A DNA stretch of 6,821 nt. Origin: Robiginitomaculum sp. Lineage in GTDB: Bacteria; Pseudomonadota; Alphaproteobacteria; Caulobacterales; Maricaulaceae. The stretch spans positions 1-6,821 of the forward strand of contig JAKITZ010000130.1 of NCBI GenBank assembly GCA_021647805.1, written 5' to 3'. Every line of letters begins with the position of its first letter. Within the stretch, counting starts at the first letter, position 1. Below are positions 1 through 4,541 of this stretch, one piece after another. Under the pieces are notes generated by a model. The model saw nothing but the letters and a program-made list of their open reading frames with translations, was not told the origin of the DNA and ran no database searches. The translations under genes and the position numbers were made by a program.

Positions 1-91
1 CCAAAAAGTGGACACCGGTTTTTGGTTAATGTGATGGATCAAGAAGATATAGTATACTCAAAAGACTGTTTAATTTAAGTTTTGAGTATAG
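1..91 (+). repeat. Dispersed hairpin repeat, copy A
   Basis: Bases 18-91 match the reverse complement of 4256-4329 at about 68 of 74 positions by eye. Both copies are preceded on their outer side by CCAAAAAGTGG (1-11 here; CCCACTTTTTGGG at 4379-4391). The repeat holds a perfect 11-bp inverted repeat, TATACTCAAAA (53-63) and TTTTGAGTATA (80-90), with a 16-nt AT-rich loop. It lies nine bases past the stop of the minus-strand lipoprotein gene, so it may end or stabilise that transcript. Its left limit may lie outside the window. No transposase is seen. It could be a non-autonomous mobile element or a dispersed intergenic palindrome. Confidence 0.75.
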
Positions 92-99
92 AACTTAAT

Positions 100-525
100 T
101 CACTGACCGATGGTAACTTTTCCAAGGCGGTAGCTGATAAACACCAAACAACCAGATAACGGTTTTGATCCTGGGGGGGCAAATCGCCAACTTTCAACCG
201 CCTTGATTGATGTTCTGTCAAATACCGATCTTGGGGCTGATCGTTTAATAAAAACATTATCAGTCGTCCCATCAATGCCGACGTCTAATGAAACAACCGC
301 CCAACCTTGGCGCGCTTGACGTTTCGCACGCCAAGGAAATTTGGGCAAAGTAATACTCACCCCCGACAAAGCTTCTCCGCCGGGACATGCACCAGCTTCG
401 GTTAAACGCTTAACGCTGGGCGGAGCTGGATAATCATGATTTAACCTAGTTGGTTCTGATGAAACGCAAGAGACAATGCCAAGGCTAAGAATAAAGGAAA
501 AAAACTTAAGAATCATCTTGCTCAT
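100..525 (-). CDS. TonB C-terminal domain lipoprotein (energy-transducer-like)
   Basis: This encodes a 141-residue predicted lipoprotein. The first 20 residues are a signal peptide with lipobox I-V-S-C, so Cys20 would be lipidated. There is no Asp after the Cys, which by the usual rule favours the outer membrane. Residues about 60-135 resemble the TonB C-terminal fold (PF03544): PKFPWRAKRQARQGWAVV, then VGIDGTTDNV, FDRTSIKAVESWRFAPP and a closing strand. Cys47 and Cys126 might form a disulfide. The start at 525 is chosen because its ATG overlaps the phosphoesterase TGA (ATGA) and AAGGA lies about nine bases upstream; a start at 585 would intrude deep into the upstream gene. Classical TonB has an N-terminal membrane anchor and a Pro-rich linker. 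Here there is only a lipid anchor and a short linker, so a role in TonB-dependent uptake is not assured. It is probably co-translated with the gene before it. Confidence 0.85.
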   Translation of the reverse strand: MSKMILKFFSFILSLGIVSCVSSEPTRLNHDYPAPPSVKRLTEAGACPGGEALSGVSITLPKFPWRAKRQARQGWAVVSLDVGIDGTTDNVFIKRSAPRSVFDRTSIKAVESWRFAPPGSKPLSGCLVFISYRLGKVTIGQ

Positions 526-1352
526 TCGCTTAGTTCCTTTGGCTTTGTGGTATCCAAACAACCACCAATTCTTATCGGCTCGCATGAAACGGCAAGGCCG
601 GTCTTATCATCGGTGACAACAAACAATCCACTTAAAGTACCCTCGCCAGAAGCTGGTTTGAAACGAGAGCCGCGTAATCTAGTGGTAAAGCGTCGTACCG
701 GTTCTTCTTTGTCCATGCCAATGACACTATCATAATCACCGCACATTCCCAGATCAGTCATAAAAGCAGTGCCACCGGCAAGTATTCGATTGTCGGCTGT
801 TGGAATATGGGTATGCGTTCCAAACACCACTGATGCTTGACCGTCACAGAAATGCCCCATCGCCCCTTTTTCCGAGCTGGCTTCACCGTGAATTTCAACC
901 ATTATCAGGTCAACATCACGGCCAAGCTCACAAGCATCAAGCTCTTTGCTTACAGCAGCAAACGGATCATCAAGCGCGTCCATATAAACCCTGCCCATTA
1001 CCGTAATAATCAGAATTCTTTGATCCTTCGGTGTTGTGTGCAAATAAACACCCTTACCGGGCACACCGGCGCTTGGCGGATAATTGGCGGGCCGTAAAAC
1101 CGCAGGCTCTCTAGCCACCAAGCCAATGGCTTCTGGCTGATCAAAAGCGTGATTGCCAAGGGTTATGACATCTATCCCGCTATTGAACAAAACCCGTGCA
1201 GTTTTTTCGGTTATTCCAAAACCACCGGCAGCATTTTCACCATTGGCCATTACAAAATCAAGTTGCAGGTCTTTGATCAGATCGGGCAGATAATTGCTAA
1301 TCGCATCGCGGCCAGATCGACCAACAACATCACCAAGGAATAAGGCTCTCAC
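522..1352 (-). CDS. ymdB: YmdB-family metallophosphoesterase (TIGR00282 type)
   Basis: This encodes a 276-residue calcineurin-like phosphoesterase, the usual length for this family. Metal-binding motifs appear in order: GDVVG (Asp8), NGEN (Asn37-Asn40), GNHAFD (Asn67, His68), EIHGEASSEK (His155) and GTHTHIPTAD (His180, His182). The Bacillus subtilis homologue hydrolyses 2',3'-cyclic nucleotides and affects RNA turnover and biofilm genes; the substrate in alphaproteobacteria is not established, so the symbol denotes family only. The start is GTG at 1352, placing MRALFLGDVVG at the N-terminus as in the family. No strong Shine-Dalgarno precedes it, and the upstream cyclo-ligase stop is 12 bases away, so it probably depends on read-through translation in an operon. 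It ends in an ATGA overlap with the lipoprotein gene. The protein is cytoplasmic. Confidence 0.93.
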   Translation of the reverse strand: MRALFLGDVVGRSGRDAISNYLPDLIKDLQLDFVMANGENAAGGFGITEKTARVLFNSGIDVITLGNHAFDQPEAIGLVAREPAVLRPANYPPSAGVPGKGVYLHTTPKDQRILIITVMGRVYMDALDDPFAAVSKELDACELGRDVDLIMVEIHGEASSEKGAMGHFCDGQASVVFGTHTHIPTADNRILAGGTAFMTDLGMCGDYDSVIGMDKEEPVRRFTTRLRGSRFKPASGEGTLSGLFVVTDDKTGLAVSCEPIRIGGCLDTTKPKELSE

Positions 1353-1364
1353 AGCAAAGCAGCT

Positions 1365-1958
1365 TTAAGGGGTTTTTCTGGTTATCGAGTGCGCTTGGGT
1401 TTCGGTAATTACCCAGTCCATTTTTTCATCATGACGCTCTACTGGCAATCGCGATACACCTTGCGCTTCATAGCCAAGTCCAACCGCTACCAAATGTTCG
1501 TTTTCGGCACGTAGTTTTGCCAGTGTCCGGTCATAATAACCACCGCCATAGCCTAATCGAAAGCCTTTAGGATTAAAAGCCAGTAATGGTACTAGCAGCA
1601 TATCTGGCACTAAAACCGCGGCATCTTCTGCTGGCTCTTCTATGTCGTGGGCGCCGCGTACCAATTCTTGCCCCGGCTCCCATGATCTGAAAATCAAGAC
1701 ACCATTTTTTTCAGTAACCACTGGCAGACACATTTTAGCGCCTCTGGCCTTTAGTTTTTCCATCAATGGTATGCAGTTTATTTCACTGCCCTTTGGCGCG
1801 TAACCAGCAATGGTTAAGCCACCTCTAGCTACCAGTTCAGCCGGAAACCTTGCGGCAACTTGGCTGCTGGATCGCGGATATAAAGAGGCTAAGGTACCTC
1901 TTTTACGTTTCATTTTAGACCGAAGATCAGACTTATCGCTGGTTTTAAACAACACCAT
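1365..1958 (-). CDS. 5-formyltetrahydrofolate cyclo-ligase
   Basis: This encodes a 197-residue enzyme that converts 5-formyl-tetrahydrofolate to 5,10-methenyl-tetrahydrofolate using ATP, recycling an inhibitory folate in the cytoplasm (5-FTHF_cyc-lig family; called fau/ygfA in E. coli). The family signature is clear at residues 128-143: FNPKGFRLGYGGGYYDR. The basic N-terminal segment LRSKMKRKR (12-20) and the C-terminal HDEKMDWVITE (176-186) also fit the family. Start ATG at 1958 is preceded by GGAG eight bases upstream. It is first in a compact unit with the phosphoesterase and the lipoprotein. Its place downstream of zapA across a structured non-coding gap copies the conserved zapA-ssrS-5-FCL order. 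Confidence 0.95.
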   Translation of the reverse strand: MVLFKTSDKSDLRSKMKRKRGTLASLYPRSSSQVAARFPAELVARGGLTIAGYAPKGSEINCIPLMEKLKARGAKMCLPVVTEKNGVLIFRSWEPGQELVRGAHDIEEPAEDAAVLVPDMLLVPLLAFNPKGFRLGYGGGYYDRTLAKLRAENEHLVAVGLGYEAQGVSRLPVERHDEKMDWVITETQAHSITRKTP

Positions 1959-1983
1959 GTTGGCGGCTCCACATACACCGTTG

Positions 1984-1998
1984 GGGCATTAAATGCCC
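1984..1998 (-). other. Perfect hairpin in the 5-FCL leader
   Basis: GGGCAT-TTA-ATGCCC is a six-bp perfect stem with a three-nt loop, 26 bases upstream of the cyclo-ligase start codon. No U run follows it, so it is not a classical terminator. It may be the 3' boundary or processing signal of the upstream structured RNA, or part of the leader of the cyclo-ligase mRNA. Its 5' side also belongs to an alternative long-range stem (ATCAGGG with CCCTGAT), so the two structures could compete. Confidence 0.4.
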
Positions 1999-2130
1999 TG
2001 ATGACCCAAGTTTACAGGTGGGCACAATGTGAAAGAGACCACGGTCTCAATCAGGGATCGTTCCCTCAGGAGAGATTACGGTCGCCGGGATTTGACCCCA
2101 GACGCGTGCCGCAGAAACCGCCTGCGCTGG
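1985..2130 (-). ncRNA. ssrS: Structured RNA, candidate 6S RNA (ssrS)
   Basis: Position is the main evidence: the region lies between zapA and 5-formyltetrahydrofolate cyclo-ligase on the same strand, where 6S RNA is encoded in many proteobacteria. 6S RNA binds sigma70 RNA polymerase in stationary phase. Seen directly: hairpins AGGGA-ACGA-TCCCT (about 2054-2067) and GAGACC-GT-GGTCTC (2035-2048), plus a long-range stem pairing CCCTGAT...GACC with GGGTC-ATCAGGG (about 1997-2060). The part reading CACCTGTAAACTTGGGTCATCAGGG loosely recalls the 3' half of E. coli 6S. I could not reconstruct the full closing stem and central bubble, so both ends are approximate. TATAAA near 2134-2139 could be a -10 element but lacks a good -35. 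Alternatives are a cis-acting leader of the cyclo-ligase gene or another small RNA. Confidence 0.42.
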
Positions 2131-2182
2131 CTTTTATAGCAATTTCAGGAAAAGTGAAGCCTAGATATGAATTAGGTTTCAT
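2066..2182 (-). CDS. Possible 38-residue small ORF, doubtful
   Basis: The ORF reads MKPNSYLGFTFPEIAIKAS and continues through GGFCGTRLGSNPGDRNLS. An ATGGAG ribosome-site-like stretch lies eight bases before the ATG, which is the only positive evidence. I recognise no family. Its last third overlaps the structured region proposed as 6S RNA, and the peptide GSNPGDR is what a tRNA T-arm-like sequence reads when translated, so the coding reading may be accidental. Confidence 0.15.
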   Translation of the reverse strand: MKPNSYLGFTFPEIAIKASAGGFCGTRLGSNPGDRNLS

Positions 2183-2226
2183 AAAATACACTCCATCAAC
2201 CAAAAATATGGGTGCGGTCGCGCTTG

Positions 2227-2244
2227 CCAGCCGAAGATGGCTGG
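2227..2244. repeat. CCAGCC hairpin of an imperfect direct repeat, copy 1
   Basis: CCAGCC-GAAGAT-GGCTGG is a perfect six-bp stem. The surrounding 2223-2250 resembles 2411-2441 (CTTACCAGCCCAAGATG and onward), where the stem survives as ACCAGC/GTTGGT with one G-T wobble. The two copies bracket the GTCATTCC repeat. Conservation of pairing despite sequence change suggests RNA-level structure, but with only two copies this is weak. Confidence 0.45.
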
Positions 2245-2275
2245 AATTGCCTTGCAGTAAAATACCCAAAACGCC

Positions 2276-2367
2276 GTCATTCCGGCGCAGGCCGGAATCC
2301 AGCCTTGCGTTTGATAGCAGGGCTAATGGTGGAAAACTGTCCTCACCCGGACAAGCCGTGTGATGAC
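2276..2367. repeat. GTCATTCCGGC-type palindromic repeat
   Basis: The left part is a strong hairpin, ATTCCGGC-GCAG-GCCGGAAT (2279-2298), followed by CCAG. This form (GTCATTCC[G/C]..GGAATCCAG) is widespread as a dispersed palindromic repeat in proteobacterial genomes. The right end holds GTCC/GGAC and GTGT-GATG-ACAC small stems. The outer ends GTCAT (2276-2280) and ATGAC (2363-2367) are inverted, giving a 92-bp unit. It is probably a non-autonomous mobile palindrome; no coding capacity is seen. Confidence 0.7.
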
Positions 2368-2410
2368 ACTAGGTGGTAGGGTAACCCCAAACCTAAAATA
2401 CGCGATAGCA

Positions 2411-2441
2411 CTTACCAGCCCAAGATGTTGGTTAAAATTGC
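2411..2441. repeat. Imperfect direct repeat of the CCAGCC hairpin block, copy 2
   Basis: CTTACCAGCCCAAGATGTTGG followed by an AAATTGC tail resembles CTTGCCAGCCGAAGATGGCTGG followed by an AATTGC tail at 2223-2250. The stem ACCAGC/GTTGGT is kept through a wobble pair. Function is unknown. Confidence 0.4.
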
Positions 2442-2544
2442 GACCACTAAGATTATTTTTGAGTAAGTCGATGGACAACAAATAATAACACACCCAAACT
2501 GCAGTAGAGTTCGGTCTTTAGAGCATAGGGTTAGACATCTAGTG

Positions 2545-2862
2545 TTATTTCAAGCTGGCGGTAATTTTTTCTATTCTTATTGCTGCTTGATTTAGAGCAT
2601 TTGACGCAGTCTGCTCTATTTTCTTGATTTTGTCCTGATCCTGATCGGCCGTTGAGCCTTGCTTTGTTGCTTCTAACTCATCGGTAATTACCAATGCCGC
2701 CATTAAAAATAATCGCAGATCCCCTATCTGCCCGACTTGATCTGCCAATTCGTCTACTTTTTGCGCAAAACTATCCCCAAGAGCTTGTACATGAGCCTCT
2801 TGCCCCTGTTCGCAACCAATGGAAAAAGCTCGGTTGTTTACTTTTATAGAAACCTTGCTCAT
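2545..2862 (-). CDS. zapA: Cell division protein ZapA
   Basis: This encodes a 105-residue FtsZ-associated protein that binds and bundles FtsZ filaments at the division site in the cytoplasm. Residues 1-65 match the ZapA globular head: VSIKVNNRAFSIGCEQGQE, then LADQVGQIGDLRLFLMAALVITDEL (about 39-63), which is the conserved core of the family. The remainder (65-105) is polar and helical, as expected for the coiled-coil dimerisation tail. The start ATG at 2862 overlaps the TGA of the preceding coiled-coil gene (ATGA) and has GGAG about ten bases upstream. The gene is therefore translationally coupled as second gene of a two-gene unit. Confidence 0.93.
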   Translation of the reverse strand: MSKVSIKVNNRAFSIGCEQGQEAHVQALGDSFAQKVDELADQVGQIGDLRLFLMAALVITDELEATKQGSTADQDQDKIKKIEQTASNALNQAAIRIEKITASLK

Positions 2863-3134
2863 GAGCTGTTCTCCAATACCTCGCGAACATCGCTGATTGC
2901 CGCATCGAGCGCGGATCTTGCGTCACGCGCAGCATCTTCCATAAGTGCAGCCCTTGTTCGCGCCTCATCTAATTCCGAGGCCAATCGCGCTCGATCTTCA
3001 TCAACATCCGAGGCATTGCGAGCGTCTTGAACTTGCACAAGTAATTGTCCTGTACGTACTTCTAATTGTTCTAGTGCCTTGTTTAACCTATTGGCGGTTT
3101 TAGTTAACGAATCATCTGTTGGCTGTTTGCTCAT
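2859..3134 (-). CDS. Short coiled-coil protein upstream of zapA (DUF4164-like)
   Basis: This encodes a 91-residue, highly charged, almost entirely helical protein with no signal peptide or membrane segment. Residues 8-80 carry heptad-like patterns (LTKTANRLNKALEQLEVRT, then LASELDEARTRAALMEDAARDARSALDAAI) typical of a coiled coil. Alphaproteobacteria often have a small coiled-coil gene of the DUF4164 type immediately before zapA, and that context is my main reason for the label. Its function is not established; a structural or division-linked role with ZapA is only inferred. ATG at 3134 is preferred. It has no Shine-Dalgarno, but a -10-like CATAAT ends six bases before it, suggesting a leaderless message. 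A TTG start at 3170 would add 12 atypical residues. Confidence 0.75.
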   Translation of the reverse strand: MSKQPTDDSLTKTANRLNKALEQLEVRTGQLLVQVQDARNASDVDEDRARLASELDEARTRAALMEDAARDARSALDAAISDVREVLENSS

Positions 3135-3140
3135 CTGTTT

Positions 3141-3170
3141 ATTATGCCACTTATGACACCTATTAGCCAA
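3141..3170 (-). promoter_or_regulatory. Candidate leaderless promoter for the coiled-coil/zapA unit
   Basis: On the minus strand TTGGCT (3170-3165) and CATAAT (3146-3141) are separated by 18 bases, matching sigma70 -35 and -10 at four and five of six positions. Transcription would begin at or next to the ATG at 3134, which fits the missing ribosome site. Confidence 0.35.
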
Positions 3171-3285
3171 GGCCTTAAGTTATGTAATTTCTCAACGCCC
3201 CCTTGTGTTGGTTTTGACTTGTGATTAGTATGTCTCCCCGAAGCGGTAAAGATTCGCGTTGGGATAAACGGGGAACTTAAAACGC

Positions 3286-4035
3286 ATGAAACCAGCCAGC
3301 AAAATCATTTTCCCTGAGATTGAAGAAGTTATTTCTGCGCTTGAGGAATCAAATAGCCTTCCAGAACTCAAGGACTATTTTGAAAATTTGATTGTGAGCC
3401 TAGGCCTGACTTTATTTCAGCTATCGGAAATTACTGATATTGATGATTTTCCAGGTAACAACCTTTCTATTGGGAATTTGCCCGATAGTTATTTGAAGAA
3501 ATACTGGCGAAACGGCAATTATATGTTCCATGATCCGATTGTCCGTAAAACACTAACCTCAAATCAACCGGTGCGGTACTCTGAATATTTAACTAAGGCT
3601 GATAATCCGAAACGAGTGCAGGAAATATTTAATTTTCGAAATAAACAAGGAATAAAAGATGGCTATGGCTTCCCGCTAAAGGGGCGTCTTAATCGTTTTA
3701 CGCTATTTAATGTTATTGGGGATATGTCCGGTTTCTCCAAAGCAGATATAATGCAATTGGAAATGTATGGTATATCACTTTACCGTAGAGCTACCGAATT
3801 ATTTCCCCTTCAAGAGGCATCACCCGTCCCCGACACAGTAATATTGACTGACCGCGAGCGAGAATGCCTGACATGGGTCTCAAAAGGAAAAACCAATTGG
3901 GATATATCGCAAATTTTGATGATTACAGAGCGAACCGTGCAATACCATGTGGAAAATGCCAGAGAAAAACTGGGTGTCGACACTAGATTACAAGCAGTGG
4001 TTGCGGCAGCGAAACTACTGGAAATTGTTCTATAA
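3286..4035 (+). CDS. LuxR-family autoinducer-binding transcriptional regulator
   Basis: This encodes a 249-residue regulator with full-length LuxR architecture. Residues about 20-165 form the autoinducer-binding domain: the HDP motif (Asp83, Pro84) that contacts acyl-homoserine lactone in TraR is present, as are Tyr73 and the G-x-x-x-P-x-x-G pattern around Gly126, Pro130 and Gly133. Two ligand-pocket tryptophans (TraR W57 and W85) appear to be Tyr69 and Tyr98. Residues about 185-247 are the GerE-type HTH with the invariant Glu191, Leu195 and Gly201, then WDISQILMITERTVQYHVENAREKLGV. The start has GGGGAA about ten bases upstream. No LuxI-type synthase is in the window, so it is a solo here, though a synthase could lie elsewhere. 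It is divergent from the zapA unit and ends in a strong hairpin. Ligand and targets are unknown; the Trp to Tyr changes may alter ligand specificity. Confidence 0.93.
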   Translation: MKPASKIIFPEIEEVISALEESNSLPELKDYFENLIVSLGLTLFQLSEITDIDDFPGNNLSIGNLPDSYLKKYWRNGNYMFHDPIVRKTLTSNQPVRYSEYLTKADNPKRVQEIFNFRNKQGIKDGYGFPLKGRLNRFTLFNVIGDMSGFSKADIMQLEMYGISLYRRATELFPLQEASPVPDTVILTDRERECLTWVSKGKTNWDISQILMITERTVQYHVENAREKLGVDTRLQAVVAAAKLLEIVL

Positions 4036-4045
4036 AGATTTTGTT

Positions 4046-4074
4046 AACCCCCTGTAATTACAGACAGGTTTTTT
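4046..4074 (+). terminator. Rho-independent terminator of the LuxR gene
   Basis: The stem CCTGT (4051-4055) and ACAGG (4064-4068) with an eight-nt loop is followed directly by six T residues (4069-4074), 15 bases after the LuxR stop. Upstream AACC may extend the stem. The same bases have lux-box geometry, reported separately. Confidence 0.65.
4050..4069. promoter_or_regulatory. Lux-box-like inverted repeat
   Basis: CCCTGT-N8-ACAGGT is 6+8+6 bases and matches the arms of the Vibrio lux box (ACCTGT-N8-ACAGGT) at all but the first position. A LuxR-type regulator is encoded directly upstream. If bound as a class II site centred near -42, a -10-like TATGTT at 4091-4096 would place transcription near 4102-4103, the first base of a 104-bp palindrome. 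The U-tailed hairpin reading is the simpler explanation, so a regulatory role is speculative. Confidence 0.25.
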
Positions 4075-4102
4075 AATGTTGATTTTTTGTTATGTTGGTT
4101 TT

Positions 4103-4206
4103 GTTGCGAATGACTGACCCTGGCAGACATGAGGCATAGAAGAGGTGACATCCCCGTTTTCTTCTTTCATTGCTATTTCTGCTGGACCCCGTTTGTCATT
4201 CGCAAC
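4103..4206. repeat. 104-bp imperfect palindrome (possible hairpin RNA or MITE-like element)
   Basis: Perfect 12-base termini GTTGCGAATGAC (4103-4114) and GTCATTCGCAAC (4195-4206) are inverted. Inside, GGCAG pairs with CTGCT (one wobble) and AGAAGA with TCTTCT, leaving an apical GG-TGACAT-CC. The whole can fold as one long interrupted stem-loop. There is no coding potential and no clean target-site duplication. No U run follows, so it is not a simple terminator. It could be a small mobile palindrome or a structured RNA. Confidence 0.55.
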
Positions 4207-4232
4207 GTTTATAAACACAGCTCAATAATTTT

Positions 4233-4251
4233 ATTCCCTTTGTACGGGAAT
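4233..4251. repeat. Small hairpin ATTCCC/GGGAAT
   Basis: A six-bp perfect stem with a seven-nt loop, followed by TTAACTATA. It lies between the 104-bp palindrome and copy B of the dispersed repeat. It could serve as a weak terminator on either strand, but has only a short T stretch next to it. Confidence 0.35.
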
Positions 4252-4255
4252 TTAA

Positions 4256-4391
4256 CTATACTAAAAACTTAAATTAAACAGTATTTTGAGTATAGTTTAT
4301 CTTCTTGATCCATCAACTTAACCAAAAACTGCTCTCAAGTAGCAAGCGCCAGCATTGCGATAGAGCAAGTTAAATTTACCCACTTTTTGGG
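4256..4391 (-). repeat. Dispersed hairpin repeat, copy B (inverted, with extra insert)
   Basis: 4256-4329 is the inverted counterpart of 18-91. Its hairpin arms CTATACT...AGTATAG (4256-4295) are slightly eroded compared with copy A. Beyond 4329, where copy A has six bases before its CCAAAAAGTGG, this copy has about 50 bases that form a nested palindrome (ACTGCTCT 4328-4335 with AGAGCAAGT 4362-4370; GCAA 4342-4345 with TTGC 4355-4358), then reaches the same motif as CCCACTTTTTGGG (4379-4391). It is downstream of luxR in the same relative sense as copy A is to the lipoprotein gene. Confidence 0.72.
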
Positions 4392-4409
4392 TCGATGGAG
4401 TATAACAAG

Positions 4410-4541
4410 ATGGCTGTAAAAATATCCCTATTGATGCATGAATGTGAATTACAAGCAGTGCGTAGCTGTCTACCAAGAAAACCAATATTTTACCGTTTGA
4501 GCCTCAAGTATACTTGCCCTGAAACCATGGTTCCGGTATGA
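4410..4541 (+). CDS. Possible 43-residue small ORF upstream of gap, doubtful
   Basis: The ORF begins MAVKISLLMHECELQAVRS and ends with ...ETMVPV. GGAG lies nine bases before the ATG, a good ribosome site. It precedes gap by 77 bases on the same strand, so it could be a leader peptide or an unrelated short gene. I recognise no domain, signal peptide or membrane segment. Its upstream motif (TTTTTGG, then GATGGAGT) resembles that of the other doubtful small ORF at 2066-2182. Chance cannot be excluded at this length. Confidence 0.2.
   Translation: MAVKISLLMHECELQAVRSCLPRKPIFYRLSLKYTCPETMVPV
4505..4516. promoter_or_regulatory. Perfect palindrome upstream of gap
   Basis: CAAGTATACTTG is a 12-bp perfect dyad about 103 bases before the gap start codon. 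It is the size of a half-turn-spaced repressor site and contains a -10-like TATACT, but no suitable -35 lies 16-18 bases upstream. An operator role is only a guess. Confidence 0.2.

Larger units (their letters stand above)
1959..2544. other. Intergenic gap between zapA and 5-FCL
   Basis: These 586 bases hold no convincing protein gene. From low to high coordinate they contain the cyclo-ligase leader with a GGAG ribosome site and a GGGCAT hairpin, the candidate 6S region, a 38-codon ORF on the minus strand (2066-2182), a perfect CCAGCC/GGCTGG hairpin (2227-2244), a GTCATTCCGGC-type palindromic repeat (2276-2367), and a diverged second copy of the CCAGCC hairpin block (2411-2441). From 2442 to 2544 I see nothing distinctive. 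No clear U-tailed terminator follows zapA, so zapA transcription may continue into the structured region. Confidence 0.6.

Noticed and set aside
1985..2070. Folate-pathway (THF or ZTP) or glycine riboswitch controlling 5-FCL
   Set aside because: Short stretches such as GGGTCATCAGGGC and the CTCTCC-type run recall pieces of these motifs, but the remaining conserved segments are missing.
2076..2150. tRNA gene around the T-arm-like hairpin
   Set aside because: No acceptor partner strand, D arm, anticodon arm or CCA is found in either direction.
2001..2363. Plus-strand 120-codon reading frame across the zapA/5-FCL gap
   Set aside because: It runs antisense through the candidate 6S region and the GTCATTCC palindrome, has odd composition and no ribosome site or recognisable domain.
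2737..3030. Plus-strand and alternative-frame ORFs over the zapA and coiled-coil genes
   Set aside because: Their repetitive Ser/Ala-rich translations mirror the biased codons of the real minus-strand genes, which have ATGA coupling and family motifs.
1..4391. Composite transposon bounded by the inverted repeats
   Set aside because: No transposase or cargo-type gene is present; the interior is mostly syntenic core genes, and no target duplication is visible.
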